Below, piece after piece: positions 1 to 11,519 of a stretch of DNA of 64,000 nt. This DNA is from Straminergon stramineum (Eukaryota > Streptophyta > Bryopsida > Hypnales > Calliergonaceae). The stretch is taken from positions 16,332,019 through 16,396,018 of the forward strand of contig OY987270.1 of the NCBI GenBank assembly GCA_963920665.1, written 5' to 3'. Position numbers and translations under genes: made by a program. The notes beneath the pieces are model-generated. The model did no database searches. It saw only the letters and a program-made list of their open reading frames with translations, and had not been told where the DNA came from. Numbering within the stretch: position 1 is the first letter of the stretch; the number at the start of each line of letters is the position of its first letter.

Positions 1-38
1 CAATATGATTAAGCCTCTGAGAGTCGGAACCAGCTTAC

Positions 39-3022
39 TTGAGATTATAATTGGCCTTTGCATTGAGAACAGTGTGTTGAAGTCCAAGGCTATGATCTTC
101 AGGCCAGGAACCAGCAACTCCATTCTTTTGAAACTTGTGATTCTCCTTGATATGTGTCAATCTACTTGCATACCTGCCAGCGACAAAGTGGGTTAATCAC
201 AACACACAACAAGAGGATCCGTAGACAGCATTATAACTCCAGTGAAAATCATGTCCTACTCCGTCAAGGGAGTTCACACAACTTCGCTGAAATTGATCAC
301 TAATGGTCATTTCCAATCAAGGAATTCACAGTTGTAATTTGCAACTACACAATTCTGTGCATTTTGCCACGGGCCACGATAATTCTATGGACTGTAAAGT
401 TAGTTTTGAATCTTCATAGTGTAAAGATGTCTTCTGTATTTGGAGATATTTCCACCCCCAGTGTAATTGAACACCACTCAATCCTCCCCCATAGTAATTT
501 GCACTGAAAAGTATAATGGCCAATTCCAACCAAGTTGGATGGACTCCTTGATTAGAAACTAGTGAAAAGAGTGAATTTGTTGTCATTGAGGAAAAATTAC
601 CCACAAGAACCCTTTTTGGGGGGAATTTTGAGTGATTAGTGCACGGCATTGTGCAAGCATACAGTGCAATATAACTTATAAAGTAAAAGTCTATTTCTTA
701 AAGGAATTTGTAGTCTTAGTCATTGTTTAAATAATGTTCTTAAAGGTAATATTTCATTCCAATAACTTCTCATTCTTCCAAAGTAATCTTGAATCTTCCA
801 ATAGTAACCTTTCTATACGACCAATTGATGAAATTGAAGTAAGAAAATTTTCTAAATGTAATAATATATAAGAAAAAAACATGCAAAAAATTCGAAAAAG
901 GATTAAGGCATTAACTCAAAGGGGAACTGATAATCAAGAAGAAAAGAATTGGGGAAGGTTAGACTTGCTTACTGAGTGCCTTGAGTAACAGCCGTAGCGT
1001 CTCCTGCTAATGTATTGTCAGCGGAAATAGATTGCCAGCCATCATCAATAATGAGAAACCGAGCTGGTGTTCCACCTTGTGTCAGACTGAAAAATGGAAT
1101 CAGCATACGACTTTCATCAACTTGAGATAAATCATATACTCGTACAAAGACAGAAGCAGAAACATTCCAAAATTCAAAGAAGGATTTGAGGGTCAAAGGG
1201 TCAAAGTGGCTCAAAATAATATCCTCTGCCTTACCTTGATAAACCCTGGTCGACGCCTTCGGCTGAAACATCTGTATAGAAGGCGTCCCACGTACACCAG
1301 CCGAAGTAGTCCAGAATTCCTGGCAACTGTGTAACCACAATCAAATGCCCCGTCAATATTCCAGCCCTATATACAAAAATAATAAATGATTTCAGGAAAA
1401 TTACTTTCATTTCTGTGCCCTCAGCTTTAATTAATTTCCAGATTTGATGCAAATCCTGAAGGAAAGAGGCAATTAAAGCATTACAAAGCTCGGCAATAGC
1501 TGCAATATGCACATACCTTCTTTTTTTCACGAGAGACAAATGTCTGCGAGTGCGCTTCCACAGCCCTGGAAAGACCACAATAGGAAGTTAGCAAAACGGA
1601 CGGTCATCTAAGAGTAGATTCTCAACACAGAAACAACAATTTGCAATAATACGCGAAAAGAAACCAGATGTGATGGACAGAACAATCAAAAGTTCACATA
1701 GTTCACAACCTAGCATGAGAATCCACAAGAATCTGACGCTATTAGATGTAGACATATACCTCACAGCCTCACCAATCACCTCAAAAGGATCACTGCCCAC
1801 ATTCACATAAACCGGATTCACCAAGAAATTTGTGGTCACAGATGGGTCTCCTGCTCAATCAGCAAAATAAAAAATCAAATATAAACAAGTGACTAATGCA
1901 AGTGTCCCTACCCCAAATAGAAATGTATAATTTTCATTTGTCTAATGCTAAGTAATCCTCAGTACAATCCTGAGTATAACTCTCAAAAATTCAGAACCCC
2001 TATTTGACAAGCTTGGGACATCAGCAATCCTATAATCAAATGCCCTATTTCCTTCAAGAAATCTTTCTTAGAAATGGTGGGCCTCAATAAGCTGCTGTTG
2101 CTTTTACATGTCTCGTTACCATTGAGACAATATAAAGGCAACATGGGATCAACATTCCCAGCATAACGAAATCATTGTTACCCTATTTCTTGAAGAAATC
2201 GACAACGGATTCCTTCTAAAAAACGATTTCAACAAAAGAACTACATTTCCAGCAATGTTACATTTCCAACTTTCAACACACAATTGGAGTTCATTCTCTG
2301 GAGCTCCTTCTCACAATCACAAAAAGCGAAAAAAACATAGGAGAAAATAAAACAAAAAGGCAACATAAAATCGACGTCCCAGCATAACCAAGCAGTCGAA
2401 CCCCTCATCTTGAAGCAATAGGGCGATGATCGTCTTAAAAGAATGGGAGTCAACGTTTCAACATCAAATGCTACATTTCCAACCATGAAAAGATTCAATC
2501 ATTCACTCAATTGGACTCTCAAATTCATATGTTTGACTTCACTTTGGCATAAACTATAAAATCCCAAACACAAATGTTGCAAAAATTTGATATCAAAAAC
2601 GAGAAAAAATGCGGTGACACTGGTATCCACGCACCACTTTCGACGCACAACTGGAGTTCATTCATCGTGTTCCCTTGCAGGCACGCCCGAAACGCGCCAT
2701 CAATAATAGGCAACATCACGGTGTACTTGTCGCCCGGTCCTTCCAAGAGCATGAACTGCGTCTCGTAGGGCACCTCCCTTCCGGAGGACCCCATTCGCTG
2801 CGTCATCCACCAGAGCTTGAAGCGGAAGCAACAGAGGAAGCGCACATCCTCCAGCACGCCCAAGGCCACGGCGTGGTGGCTGCTGCTGTCGGAGAATGAC
2901 GCGCCCAAGAAGCCCCCGTGCAGGGACGTTGTTCCGGTGAAGACGACGTTGGAGGGGACGTGGTGGAGGATGGAAGATCCGTCGACGAGGAGATGCCCAT
3001 CACGGATAGCAATGCAACTCTC
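39..3022 (-). CDS. Raffinose synthase / seed imbibition (SIP) family protein, 5' six exons, runs off the left edge
   Basis: GH36-type galactosyl hydrolase/transferase family (galactinol-sucrose galactosyltransferase or alkaline alpha-galactosidase; raffinose metabolism). My exon model on the minus strand is 3022-2635, 1850-1760, 1565-1517, 1326-1235, 1086-973 and 173-39. All introns are GT-AG and every phase joins, giving about 290 residues without a stop. Family blocks in order: [26 protein letters not shown] near [57 protein letters not shown] and [16 protein letters not shown]. Family proteins are about 750-800 residues, so the rest, including the catalytic aspartates, lies left of base 1. 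The start is unclear: in-frame TGA at 3037-3035 is followed by TTG, and the sequence TTGCCTTCCCAG before 3022 looks like a splice acceptor. Either an upstream mini-exon supplies the ATG or a one-base change destroyed it. The intact phases argue for a functional gene. Which enzyme (synthase or hydrolase) cannot be told. Confidence 0.93.
174..972 (-). other. Intron 5 of the raffinose synthase family gene
   Basis: This intron of about 800 bases starts with GTAAGC at 972 and ends in GGCAG at 174. The minus-strand open stretch at 326-649 inside it shows no similarity to the family and no splice-compatible role, so I read it as chance. The other introns are 2634-1851, 1759-1566, 1516-1327 and 1234-1087. 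Confidence 0.8.
2131..2520. repeat. Degenerate direct duplication inside intron 1
   Basis: Two diverged copies of about 200 bases lie in tandem at about 2131-2300 and 2356-2500. Shared anchors are AAGGCAACAT, CCCAGCATAAC, CTTGAAGMAAT and CTACATTTCCA. No coding potential is seen. They help to explain why intron 1 is longer than most of the other introns. Confidence 0.5.
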
Positions 3023-3049
3023 CTGGGAAGGCAATCACGCTCATGTGAG

Positions 3050-3835
3050 TGAGACCGTTTTGATGATACAAGAAACTACTTTTGCAAATTGGGGAATAAG
3101 AATCTGCGCATATAACATTACTCGGAAGTATGTCTTGCGAATTGGGGATAAGAATCTGTGTAATTAGCATTAATTGAAAGCTATAATTACGAATTGGGAG
3201 GCAAAAATCTGTGTACATAGCAGTCTTTGAAAGCTGTTCTCACAAATTGGGGGATACGAATCTGTGCATGTAACACTCTTTAAAAGCTATTCTTACAAAT
3301 TGGGGGATACGAATCTGTGCATCTAGCTTTCTTTGAAAGTTATTCTTACAAATGGGGGATACGAATCTGTGCATTATTTGAAAACAACTACTTTTAGAAA
3401 TTGAGGAACAGAATCTGTGCATATAACATTCTATGAAAGCTATACGTACGAATTAGGAGGCAAGAATCTGTATATAAGGCATTATTTTGAAAGCTGTTCT
3501 TACGAATCGGGGGATAAGAATCTGTGCTTACAAGGTTATTTGAAAACTGGTCTCACAAATTGGGAGGCAAGAATCTGTGCTTAGAACATTACTTGAATAT
3601 TTTTCTTACGAATTGGGGATAAGGATCTGTGCACATATCATTATCGAAGTTGGGGTATAAGAATCAGTGTATCTATCATTATTTAGAGACTATTCTTACG
3701 AATTGGGGATAAGAATCTGAGCTTAGAACATTATTTGCATGCTATTCTTACAAATAGAGCGACAAGAATCCGTGCATAACATTATTGAAAGCTACTCTTC
3801 CTTACAAATTGCGCAGGATAAGAAACTGTGCAGAC
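3050..3835. repeat. 53-bp minisatellite, about 15 units
   Basis: The core GAATTGGGGATAAGAATCTG recurs with AATCTG-type marks at 3101, 3153, 3206, 3259, 3312, 3364, 3412, 3465, 3519, 3572, 3624, 3662, 3714, 3767 and 3823. Spacing is 52-54 bp, except for one 48-bp, one 38-bp and one 56-bp unit. The rest of the unit reads roughly TGCATATAACATTATTTGAA followed by AGCTATTCTTAC. It abuts the first recognised exon of the raffinose synthase gene, so it lies in the 5' intron or leader. Confidence 0.95.
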
Positions 3836-3849
3836 ACACGGTTTTTTGT

Positions 3850-5460
3850 CAATTGATTGCTTAAGCCTAAGCTTTTCCATCTGCTTGTAACGCTAGTTCG
3901 GAATGGATCTAAACCTGCTAACTCGAAATCGACTGTCAGTTTCATTGCAAAAGCAAATACGAATGCATTCGTGACCAAAGCAACCGAAATCCGTCACAGG
4001 ATCGTACCTGTTGCACGCCAGTCCGGTTCTGTTCCGAGAAAGTCATCTCGTCACGGTCCTCCGGTGCTCTCCGATCAAGAGCTGTGTCAAAAGCTCGACA
4101 CAGGACGGGACGGGAAGAATGTCGGTTAAACTTCTTTGCGAACTCTTGATATTGCAAACTTGGGCGTGTCAAGATTGCAGGGGGGATCCACTCGGACGGG
4201 TCGTTTTGTCTATGGCCACGGTCTATGGCACGCCATGGAGTGGTATTCCATGGTCGTGATAGACCTGCCGAGACTCTTACGCACTCCAGAACGTTAGGTA
4301 CGCTTTCCTAAAGCTCGCAGGGTCGTAGCGCAGACAGGCAGCCAAGAATCGTCAATCAGATCGTTCTCACTGCCAACAACAAAGCAAACAACACTCAGAA
4401 AACAATAATCAAAGAACAAACAGCAATCATCAAACAAACGATCAACAATCCACAGAGCCTCCAAGATTGATCGAAACTGTCGGATCCCACATCGCATTCA
4501 CTCGTCGTCCCTTATGAATCTCACTCAATCCCAATCCCAAAACCAGTCAACCCTTTTTTCAATCAATCAATGGACCAAAGTCACCAACCCAAGACGCGCA
4601 ATGCCGGCGCCACCTCGTAACATCCAAACCTCAAATCAACAGCATCTCCAATTCACACCATCTCTAATCCAACACAACTCCCTAATCTCCTTAACCGATC
4701 TCACAACCGAACACCAAACAGAGTACCGTCAAGCAACCAATCCAAGAGCTCCACAACCACACTCCACAGATCGACACCAAATGAAACCAAAACGATTGCA
4801 GCTACCTGCACGGCGATTGGAACTGCAAACAAACCTGGAAAGGATTGCGATGAACCCAACGAGAGAAGAGATTGAATGCGGGATCACAGGCACTTATAAG
4901 CGGCGACGAAGTGTTCCTGCACCCCTTGTTTTCCTATTTTCCAGTTTGAAGTCACCATGCTGGATCTCTGGTGCTGATCATCTCCCCTGACTGGCTGGCC
5001 CACACACGCTGCCTGGTGACTGACCAATTGGGTGCGTAAACAATAGTTCAGCTGCAATCAGCGGATGCCGTCGCCGCGATGCGATGCGCATCACTGTTCC
5101 AGTCGTACTTGACGTGTTTCTTCGTGTTTTTGGGGTGATTTTGCGTGTTTCAGAGTGTTTTTTTGCGTGTTTTTTTGGGATGTTCGGGATTTTTTTTGAG
5201 TTTTTCTGTTCCAGGACCTGACACGAATGAGTCGTTGCTTTTGGAAGTTTTCCATTGTAGCGGAGTTGACGATGGTGCAGTGGCGTTTGATTCGTGGAGG
5301 CTGTCGCTTTGGTGGTCAGTCCCAGGATGGGATTCGCAGGGGGCCGGCAGGGGTGATGAACGGCCTTGTGCGCCCTGGATGGGTGCCCATCCGGTCGGTT
5401 AGCGGCAGTGGTGGATGAATGGCGGCAGTGGATGAATGCGGGAGAGGATGATGTTGAGTA
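3850..5460 (-). promoter_or_regulatory. Candidate promoter/leader region of the raffinose synthase gene
   Basis: This stretch is visibly richer in G+C and CpG than the rest of the left end and lies just upstream (minus sense) of the gene. On the minus strand a TATA-like TTATAAG is found at about 4892-4899, followed by a pyrimidine-rich, ATG-poor leader-like run. A possible donor, GTGCAG then GTAGCTGC, lies near 4806. Long open frames here (4514-4990 plus; 4978-5616 minus) have low-complexity Q/T/S- or K/T-rich translations and resemble nothing known. A 5' leader intron reaching to 3023 would fit, but no transcript evidence can be read from sequence. Confidence 0.35.
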
Positions 5461-5469
5461 AATGTGCCA

Positions 5470-6870
5470 CCGTTTAAAGGAGTGATTTGGGGGCACTTTA
5501 AGGTAGAAGAGGAGTGCTAGTGAGAGGTATAGGAGTAAATTAAAATGTATTGTAAGCTTACTTGTATAAAAAGGGATGCCCAAAATTTTGAAAATTTTGA
5601 AAATTGATTTTGCCAAAAAAGATTTTGCTTTATTGGACTATAAAAGAATATTGTAAAATATGGCAAAATGTTTATAGTTTTTGGCAAAGTAAATAATTAT
5701 GCAGTAGAGAATGTTGAATTTGACTTTCCAATATAGTATTTAAAGATTAGATTCACTTTCCTAATACCATTCAAAATACAATTGTATTTATTATAAGATG
5801 TCAATCTAGGATTATCTCAAATTTTTTATCATTCTAGTGTCCATTGTCCAATAATTTTTTATTGTATTCATTATGAAATGTTGACACGGGATTGTCTAAA
5901 ATATCTTATAGTTGAAGTGTCTTCAAATAAAAAATATTGAATAATCTTAGATTGATATATTACAATGACACAACCTCCTAGGTTTTGACAAAATTAGATC
6001 CTAGTTGGTTGTACAGTAACTCCTAACTTAAAACTTAAATGCTTGACTTCTAACTAATATGATTATTTTAGAAAATAATATATATAAAACTTGTAGAGCC
6101 CTGGTGACATCCAATAAAGTCAACTTTAAAGTTGACTTCCAAATAAATTGTCTTCCATTTATGATTTTGACATATTTAAGTTTCATTTTAGTGAAGTGTC
6201 TCAATTTGATTTATACGTATTACATCCAAATTTTAAACTCATAATTATAGTGAGATTTCAAATTGTCTCAATTGGCGTTGATGACCTTATTAGATAGCTT
6301 GTGATACTAAAACTCGACACATGACAAGCTCGACACACAACGCCTGACATCCAACATGACACCAAAACTCGAAAATGTGTCCGGTAAGACAACTCTAGTT
6401 GGATTTGGTGTTAATAGAGTACATATTTTTCTAAAATTACTAATATGCAAGTATATCAAGTGGTTGACCAAGCCCAAATTGCATTGCATTCATTCAAAAC
6501 TGGACTTGCCAAAATGAGGTCATAGATTTTAAAAACACAAAAATTTCAAACAAGCACCATGTGAAGAGAAACTCATTTCAAATCCATTCCAACCAATTGT
6601 ACTAAAAAAACTAATAACATTTTGCTTGTAATCAAATTGAGAAGGAATTTTGAAATTTCTCTTTCAAAATTTATAAAAAAAAATATTGGTGATAACATTG
6701 GTGAATCTAATAGTACAGATGGAATCTACAACTCTCAATCTATAACTTTTATTTGTATATCAATTCCAAAATATGCTTCCAAATAGCACTTTCTAATGAT
6801 TTTTCTCAAATTGTCAATTCTAAACATGAATATGGACATTTAGGGGATAACCTTGTAAAGAAAGATGGGA
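5470..6870. other. AT-rich intergenic DNA, nothing recognised
   Basis: No coding similarity, RNA gene or clear repeat boundary is seen. There is a short palindromic run of AAATTTTG-type repeats at about 5580-5613. Confidence 0.6.
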
Positions 6871-6872
6871 TT

Positions 6873-7076
6873 CACTACAAGAGAAAGGGGTGTTTTAAGT
6901 ATAGTCCTAGACATATAGTCCTACGAGTAAAGATCTTAAAGGGGTGTTTTTAGTAAAAATTTACTAGAAATACATGTGTGTTTAGTAAATTTTTATTGAA
7001 AACACCCCTTTAAGATCGTTACTTGTAGGACTATATGTCTAGGACTATACTTAAAACACCCCTTTCTCTTGTAGTG
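6873..7076. mobile_element. CACTA-type fold-back MITE, 204 bp, with 3-bp TSD
   Basis: The element begins CACTACAAGAGAAAGGGGTG and ends with its reverse complement. The arms pair with few mismatches for about 90 bp, leaving a short centre. The flanks are ATT at 6870-6872 and ATT at 7077-7079, a 3-bp target site duplication as expected for the CACTA (En/Spm) superfamily. It has no coding capacity, so it is a non-autonomous derivative. The near-perfect arms suggest a fairly recent insertion. Confidence 0.93.
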
Positions 7077-7718
7077 ATTGTCATAGTGAAAATCATCCTT
7101 TTGGATGCAATGTGAATCATCTACTTAGAACCAAACAAGAGCATTGATTTCAGTAGTATGTTGTTATTGCAACCATCTTCTTCTAACAACTCAATAGGTA
7201 CCTTTGAAATGGATAGTCAATGGTTCTAAAATGGACTACCAACAATGTGAGAGTATAATTAAGATTTGTCAAGTATTGATTCATACTTTGCCAATGGATG
7301 GAATAAGAGCCAGAGAGGGTCTATTTTACAACCAAAGTATGTCTACTTAATTTTTCTAAATGAGAATTGATTGTCCAATTGCCTTCTTACAAATGTTAAA
7401 AGAATTTAGGGTTTGTTTCAGTTTAGTAATGATTGCATTTAGGAACCTTATGTATTCTTTTTTGAATGCTACAATGCTTCTTTTAGGTAAAGCCATATCT
7501 TTTTTTTCAGACTGTGTGTGTGTGGTTTTTGCAAGGCCTATGATTAAGTATAAGTGCCTACCATAGAATTCTTTGGAAATTCACAAGTAATTCGTAAATG
7601 CTCTAAAAAATATGTAACTACTTATATTTGATTCCACATCAATTTTTCTTCAAGTGAAAAATAAAAAAAAATATTTTTGGGCATTTGAAAACCATCAGAA
7701 AAGCCCAACAATCCTTAA

Positions 7719-7943
7719 CCCTTGAATGCCAAGCTAGTGACCATGGAAATCAAGCTTTTTGGAACTGTGTGACCTTGTCCACTTTTTAAAAAAATAAAAA
7801 ATACTCATTAGGAGTCAAACTACTAAAAAAAATCTCCCCTTTTCACCCCTAATCCCAAGGATGAATAGTTGCAATTCTGTCCTACAAAAGTGAATTCTTT
7901 GATTGTTCATTGGACAAAAAACATCCGTTATGTCATTTAGGGG
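7719..7943. mobile_element. Short TTAA-flanked inverted-terminal element, 225 bp (P-family)
   Basis: It is flanked by TTAA at 7715-7718 and 7944-7947. The left end is CCCTTGAATGCC. The right end read inward is CCCCTAAATGAC, so nine of twelve bases match. The ends resemble those of the larger TTAA-flanked elements at 33.35 and 59.15 kb. No ORF. Confidence 0.55.
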
Positions 7944-8099
7944 TTAAATGGACGGTTTATGAGCACACTACCATATTAGAGGTCAAACTACGGTGCAAGC
8001 AAGACCTCCCCTTTTCGCACAAACTTCTAAATTGGAATGGTGTTAAAAACCTTAGATTTTTGTAATCTTTTTCTTCTCAAGTTGGACACTTCTGTTCCT

Positions 8100-8620
8100 T
8101 TCCTGTCGGCACGTGGGGGATGGATGGATGGACGGACGTTAGTTCTTTGGCTGATTGACACGGTGACGGTTGGGCACCCCATTGAAGTTTTCTTGTCATT
8201 TGCCGAGCTGACGTGTCAGGATTGGAATGATATTGCCGGGGGGTCCGCGGGGGGACTTGGGTGGCACGATAAGTATGGCCACTATGGATAGGAACGAATG
8301 GAACCTTTTTCTGGCACGGCAGGTGGGCTTCCGTCCGGCTTCTCCAGTTGAGTGGGCCACTTTTCCACTTTTGGATGACGGAATCATGCGCTATGGATGA
8401 CTCCGTCCGTCCGTCCGTCTTGCGCTGTGGATGGTTCCTGTGCTGTGGATGATTCCTGCGCTTTGGATGATTTACTTCTCTGTGGATGATCCTTTTCCGT
8501 GGATGATTCCTCCGCTGTGGATGACTGGACTCGTGCCCTGTGGATGAGAGCAACACTAATATGGAGGTATCCAGCCACCTGTGGATGAGAGCGAAGTTAT
8601 TATGGAGGGAGTCAAAATCC
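8100..8620. repeat. TGTGGATGA minisatellite with GC-rich flank
   Basis: Nine degenerate copies of a unit of roughly 20-25 bp containing TGTGGATGA lie at about 8391-8592. A (GTCC)n run is found at about 8404-8419 and a (GATG)n/(GACG)n run at about 8119-8138. The long minus-strand frame over it (8077-8628) translates to repeated NHPQR-like units and is a by-product of the repeat, not a recognised protein. Confidence 0.75.
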
Positions 8621-8639
8621 CAGGTCACTCATGCGGACC

Positions 8640-11040
8640 CCATGACCAAGGTAGCCACCAACATGCTCTGATCCGTATGGAACCAATAGGTGTATTCTTT
8701 GCTTTCTATAGTGAATAATGAAGTCATCCATCAAAACACTTTTGGTCCTCAGCGTCCTTCAAAAGTTAACCCTGCAAATAAGGACGTTGTGTATGATGTG
8801 GGTTCTTTGGATGATTTCAAGAGGGGGTGTAGGATGAGAAAAAAAAAAGTTTTTATATTTGATTGTTTCTAAAGGAGTTGTTTGAATACACTGTAACCAT
8901 GGAAAAATGTCTTGGACTTAAAAAAGGTTTGATGGATGACTTCATTGTTAATTAAAGTGGCATGTGTTGTTGCAACCAAAATAAAAATAAAAATCATTTT
9001 TTCATTTTTTCATTTGTAAAAACTTTGAAATTTGATATCTTTTATGAATGAAGGAATGCAAGGGCTTTGTTATGGACATGTGATGCGAAAGTTATGGTTT
9101 TTCCAAAATGAAAAATAATTTATTTCCATTTTGGATTTAAAAAATAATTCAAAAATCCATAACTCTCACATTGTAGGTCCAAATGTCACAAAACAAAGTT
9201 TGGGCACCCCTCCTCATAGAGAGCTTTCCAATGATACCAAGACCACAACTAGAGGACGCAAGATTCCTTGAATCTCAACGTATTAAACAAAACAAAACTA
9301 ACTAACTAATTTGAGGTGTAGATTGTAGAAACAAAGAATGTATCTATTGGTTTGGTAATTGGAGTATGTTAGTGACTACCGGTGTCTTTAGTTATAGGGT
9401 TTGTGTTCTTCTAGGGTTAACCCTTGAAGGACCTTCAGGCCAAAAAGTGGTTGATGGATGACTCTAGGAACATAGGATGCACCTAATTGGTTCAATAATC
9501 AGAGCAAGTTTTAGTGACTATCTTACTCATGAAAGGCCACATCCTTTAAATATTAAGTGAATAGTATCAAATATTCCTTCAATGTTGTATTCTTAATTTT
9601 TCAAAAGAAGTCAAGATGTTGAATCCATGGATCACGCTTGAAATGTCTTTTGGCCATTTTTTACTCTAAACTCTTCATGTGAATTTTATTTAGAAAATTT
9701 TATTTTTTGAATTTTTTCCCAACTAATGAAATGAAGTCTATTGAGTTTTGTTTCTACTCCAATTGGAAAATTTAGAAAATTTAGAAAATTCAATCTTTTA
9801 TTTCAATTTGAACTTTGGCCCTATAACCATGATTGGTGATTTTATAATTTTATAATGATGCAATAACTTTGGTTCATACTATGATGTTATAAACTATAAT
9901 AAACACCTATGGTGAAAATTTCATTTTTTTTCAAAAATATTTTGTATTTGATATGAACTTCCTTTACTTTTTTTTTTAAAGAATTACAATAATTAAAAAA
10001 AAAATTTTAAATTTTAAATTTTTAGAAATCACAAAAGGCATGTATCCATGTGTTTTCATCTCTGAAAATAAAATTAAAAAATTTCAGTCATATATAGTTG
10101 CAAAATGGTAGCAAATAGAGTGATGGATTGGGAGGCCAAATTCATTGTTATAGACTCGTCCTATCAGGGTTAATGACACCTATTTCCTCAATTTTATACT
10201 ATGTTCATTTCTTTGGGTGCATAGTTTGCCTTCACCTAGTATACTAGACCTAAAGATATTAAAAATTGAAACTCCTCCCAACATATCTATCATTGAACAT
10301 TTTTTTTCTTTCCATTGATACATTACATGATTCTTTTTAATTCTTTTTAATTCTTTTTCAATGACTACTAATTGGATGGAGTGTACTTCTCACAAAATTT
10401 AGCATCCACCAAATGGATGTTTGAGAACTTAGGCATTAATAAGAAAAAAATTACATAATTAGCAAATACATTCATATGTCATTTTATTGGCTTTAGACTA
10501 AAGGAGAAGTGGTTTTGCATCAACAAAAGCTATACAAAGAAGTTTGAGTTCCTAACTTCTTCAAAAAGCAAGCCAATTCTTTAGGGACATAGCCTCTTGT
10601 AATATAGTTGTCTATTTTGAAGAATATAGTAATTTCATCTACAACATTTCAATATAGAATTTTTTTCACTTTTTGAAGTATATATTTTGCAACATTTTGC
10701 TAGAAAATGATATGGGGTGAATGATTGGGTGGCCAATCTTCTCTTTTGTATGAGAAGATATATTTTATTTATGGATTAACCTCTATGAGAATAAACACGT
10801 AGTGGGTGAATGATGAACATTGTTTGAGAATTTCCTACAAGAATTATAAGAAATGAATGACTCTAATCTCATTTTCCAAATTGAATACAAATTATAAAAA
10901 TGCACTTAGACAAATGCTCATTTTTTTGAGAATTTTATAAATTTATCTGAAAATTCTTATTTTCATTTCTTATCATTTGTTTTTTATAGATATTTCCCAC
11001 AAAACATACTACACAAGGTAATTCAACTAATACAAAAATA
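8640..11040. other. AT-rich intergenic DNA with a possible TTAA-flanked element
   Basis: No gene is seen. A weak P-family candidate spans 9421-10169: the left end CCCTTGAAGGACC follows TTAA, and the right end GTCCTATCAGGG precedes TTAA. About nine of thirteen terminal bases match, so the pair may be coincidental. Confidence 0.35.
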
Positions 11041-11048
11041 CCAATGAC

Positions 11049-11504
11049 GCTAGCATGTGAGCCTAGAAATGCAAACCTATGAGCCTTGAGCCTAGGTGTA
11101 AGTAGATGTTCTACGATTATTGAAGGTGTTTATAACATACATACTTATATGAGTATCCTATAACCATGTAAAGTGCTTGTAACATAGGTACCTATAATAT
11201 ACATATACTATAACCATGGAAGGTGCCTATAACATAGGTACCTAAAACATAAACACCTATAATATAATTAGGCACTTATTATATAAACATCCTATAAGCA
11301 TGGAAGGTGCTTATAACATAGACATCTATAATATAAACATTTTATAACCATAGAAGGGATTTGTAACATAGGTACCTACAACATAGACACCTATAATTAT
11401 AAACATCCTATAACTACAGAAGGTACCTATAATATACGTACCAATAACATAGAAGCCTAGGCTCCTAAGCTCATGGGCTCAAGATTCTAAGCTCACATGC
11501 TAGC
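11049..11504. mobile_element. Inverted-terminal element with internal minisatellite, 456 bp
   Basis: The ends start GCTAGCATGTGAGCYTAGAA and form diverged inverted arms of about 50-60 bp. Between them lie about five diverged copies of a unit built from GGTGCCTATAACATAGGTAC, CTATAATATAAACATCCTAT and AACCATGGAA. No clear target duplication is seen, so the superfamily is unknown. It has no coding capacity. Confidence 0.7.
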
Positions 11505-11519
11505 AACCTTGTGAGAAAT

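Noticed and set aside
2675..3167. Plus-strand open frames over the first raffinose synthase exon
   Set aside because: They are shadow frames opposite a well-supported coding exon.
4514..4990. 158-codon plus-strand open frame in the GC-richer stretch
   Set aside because: The translation is Gln/Thr/Ser/Asn-rich low complexity with no known motif. The minus strand there looks more like a leader region of the neighbouring gene.
4978..5616. 212-codon minus-strand open frame
   Set aside because: Its middle is a Lys/Thr-rich translation of a T-rich tract on the other strand, and it has no recognisable domain or conserved start context.
8077..8628. 183-codon minus-strand frame with repeated NHPQR-like units
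   Set aside because: It is explained by the TGTGGATGA minisatellite rather than by protein conservation.
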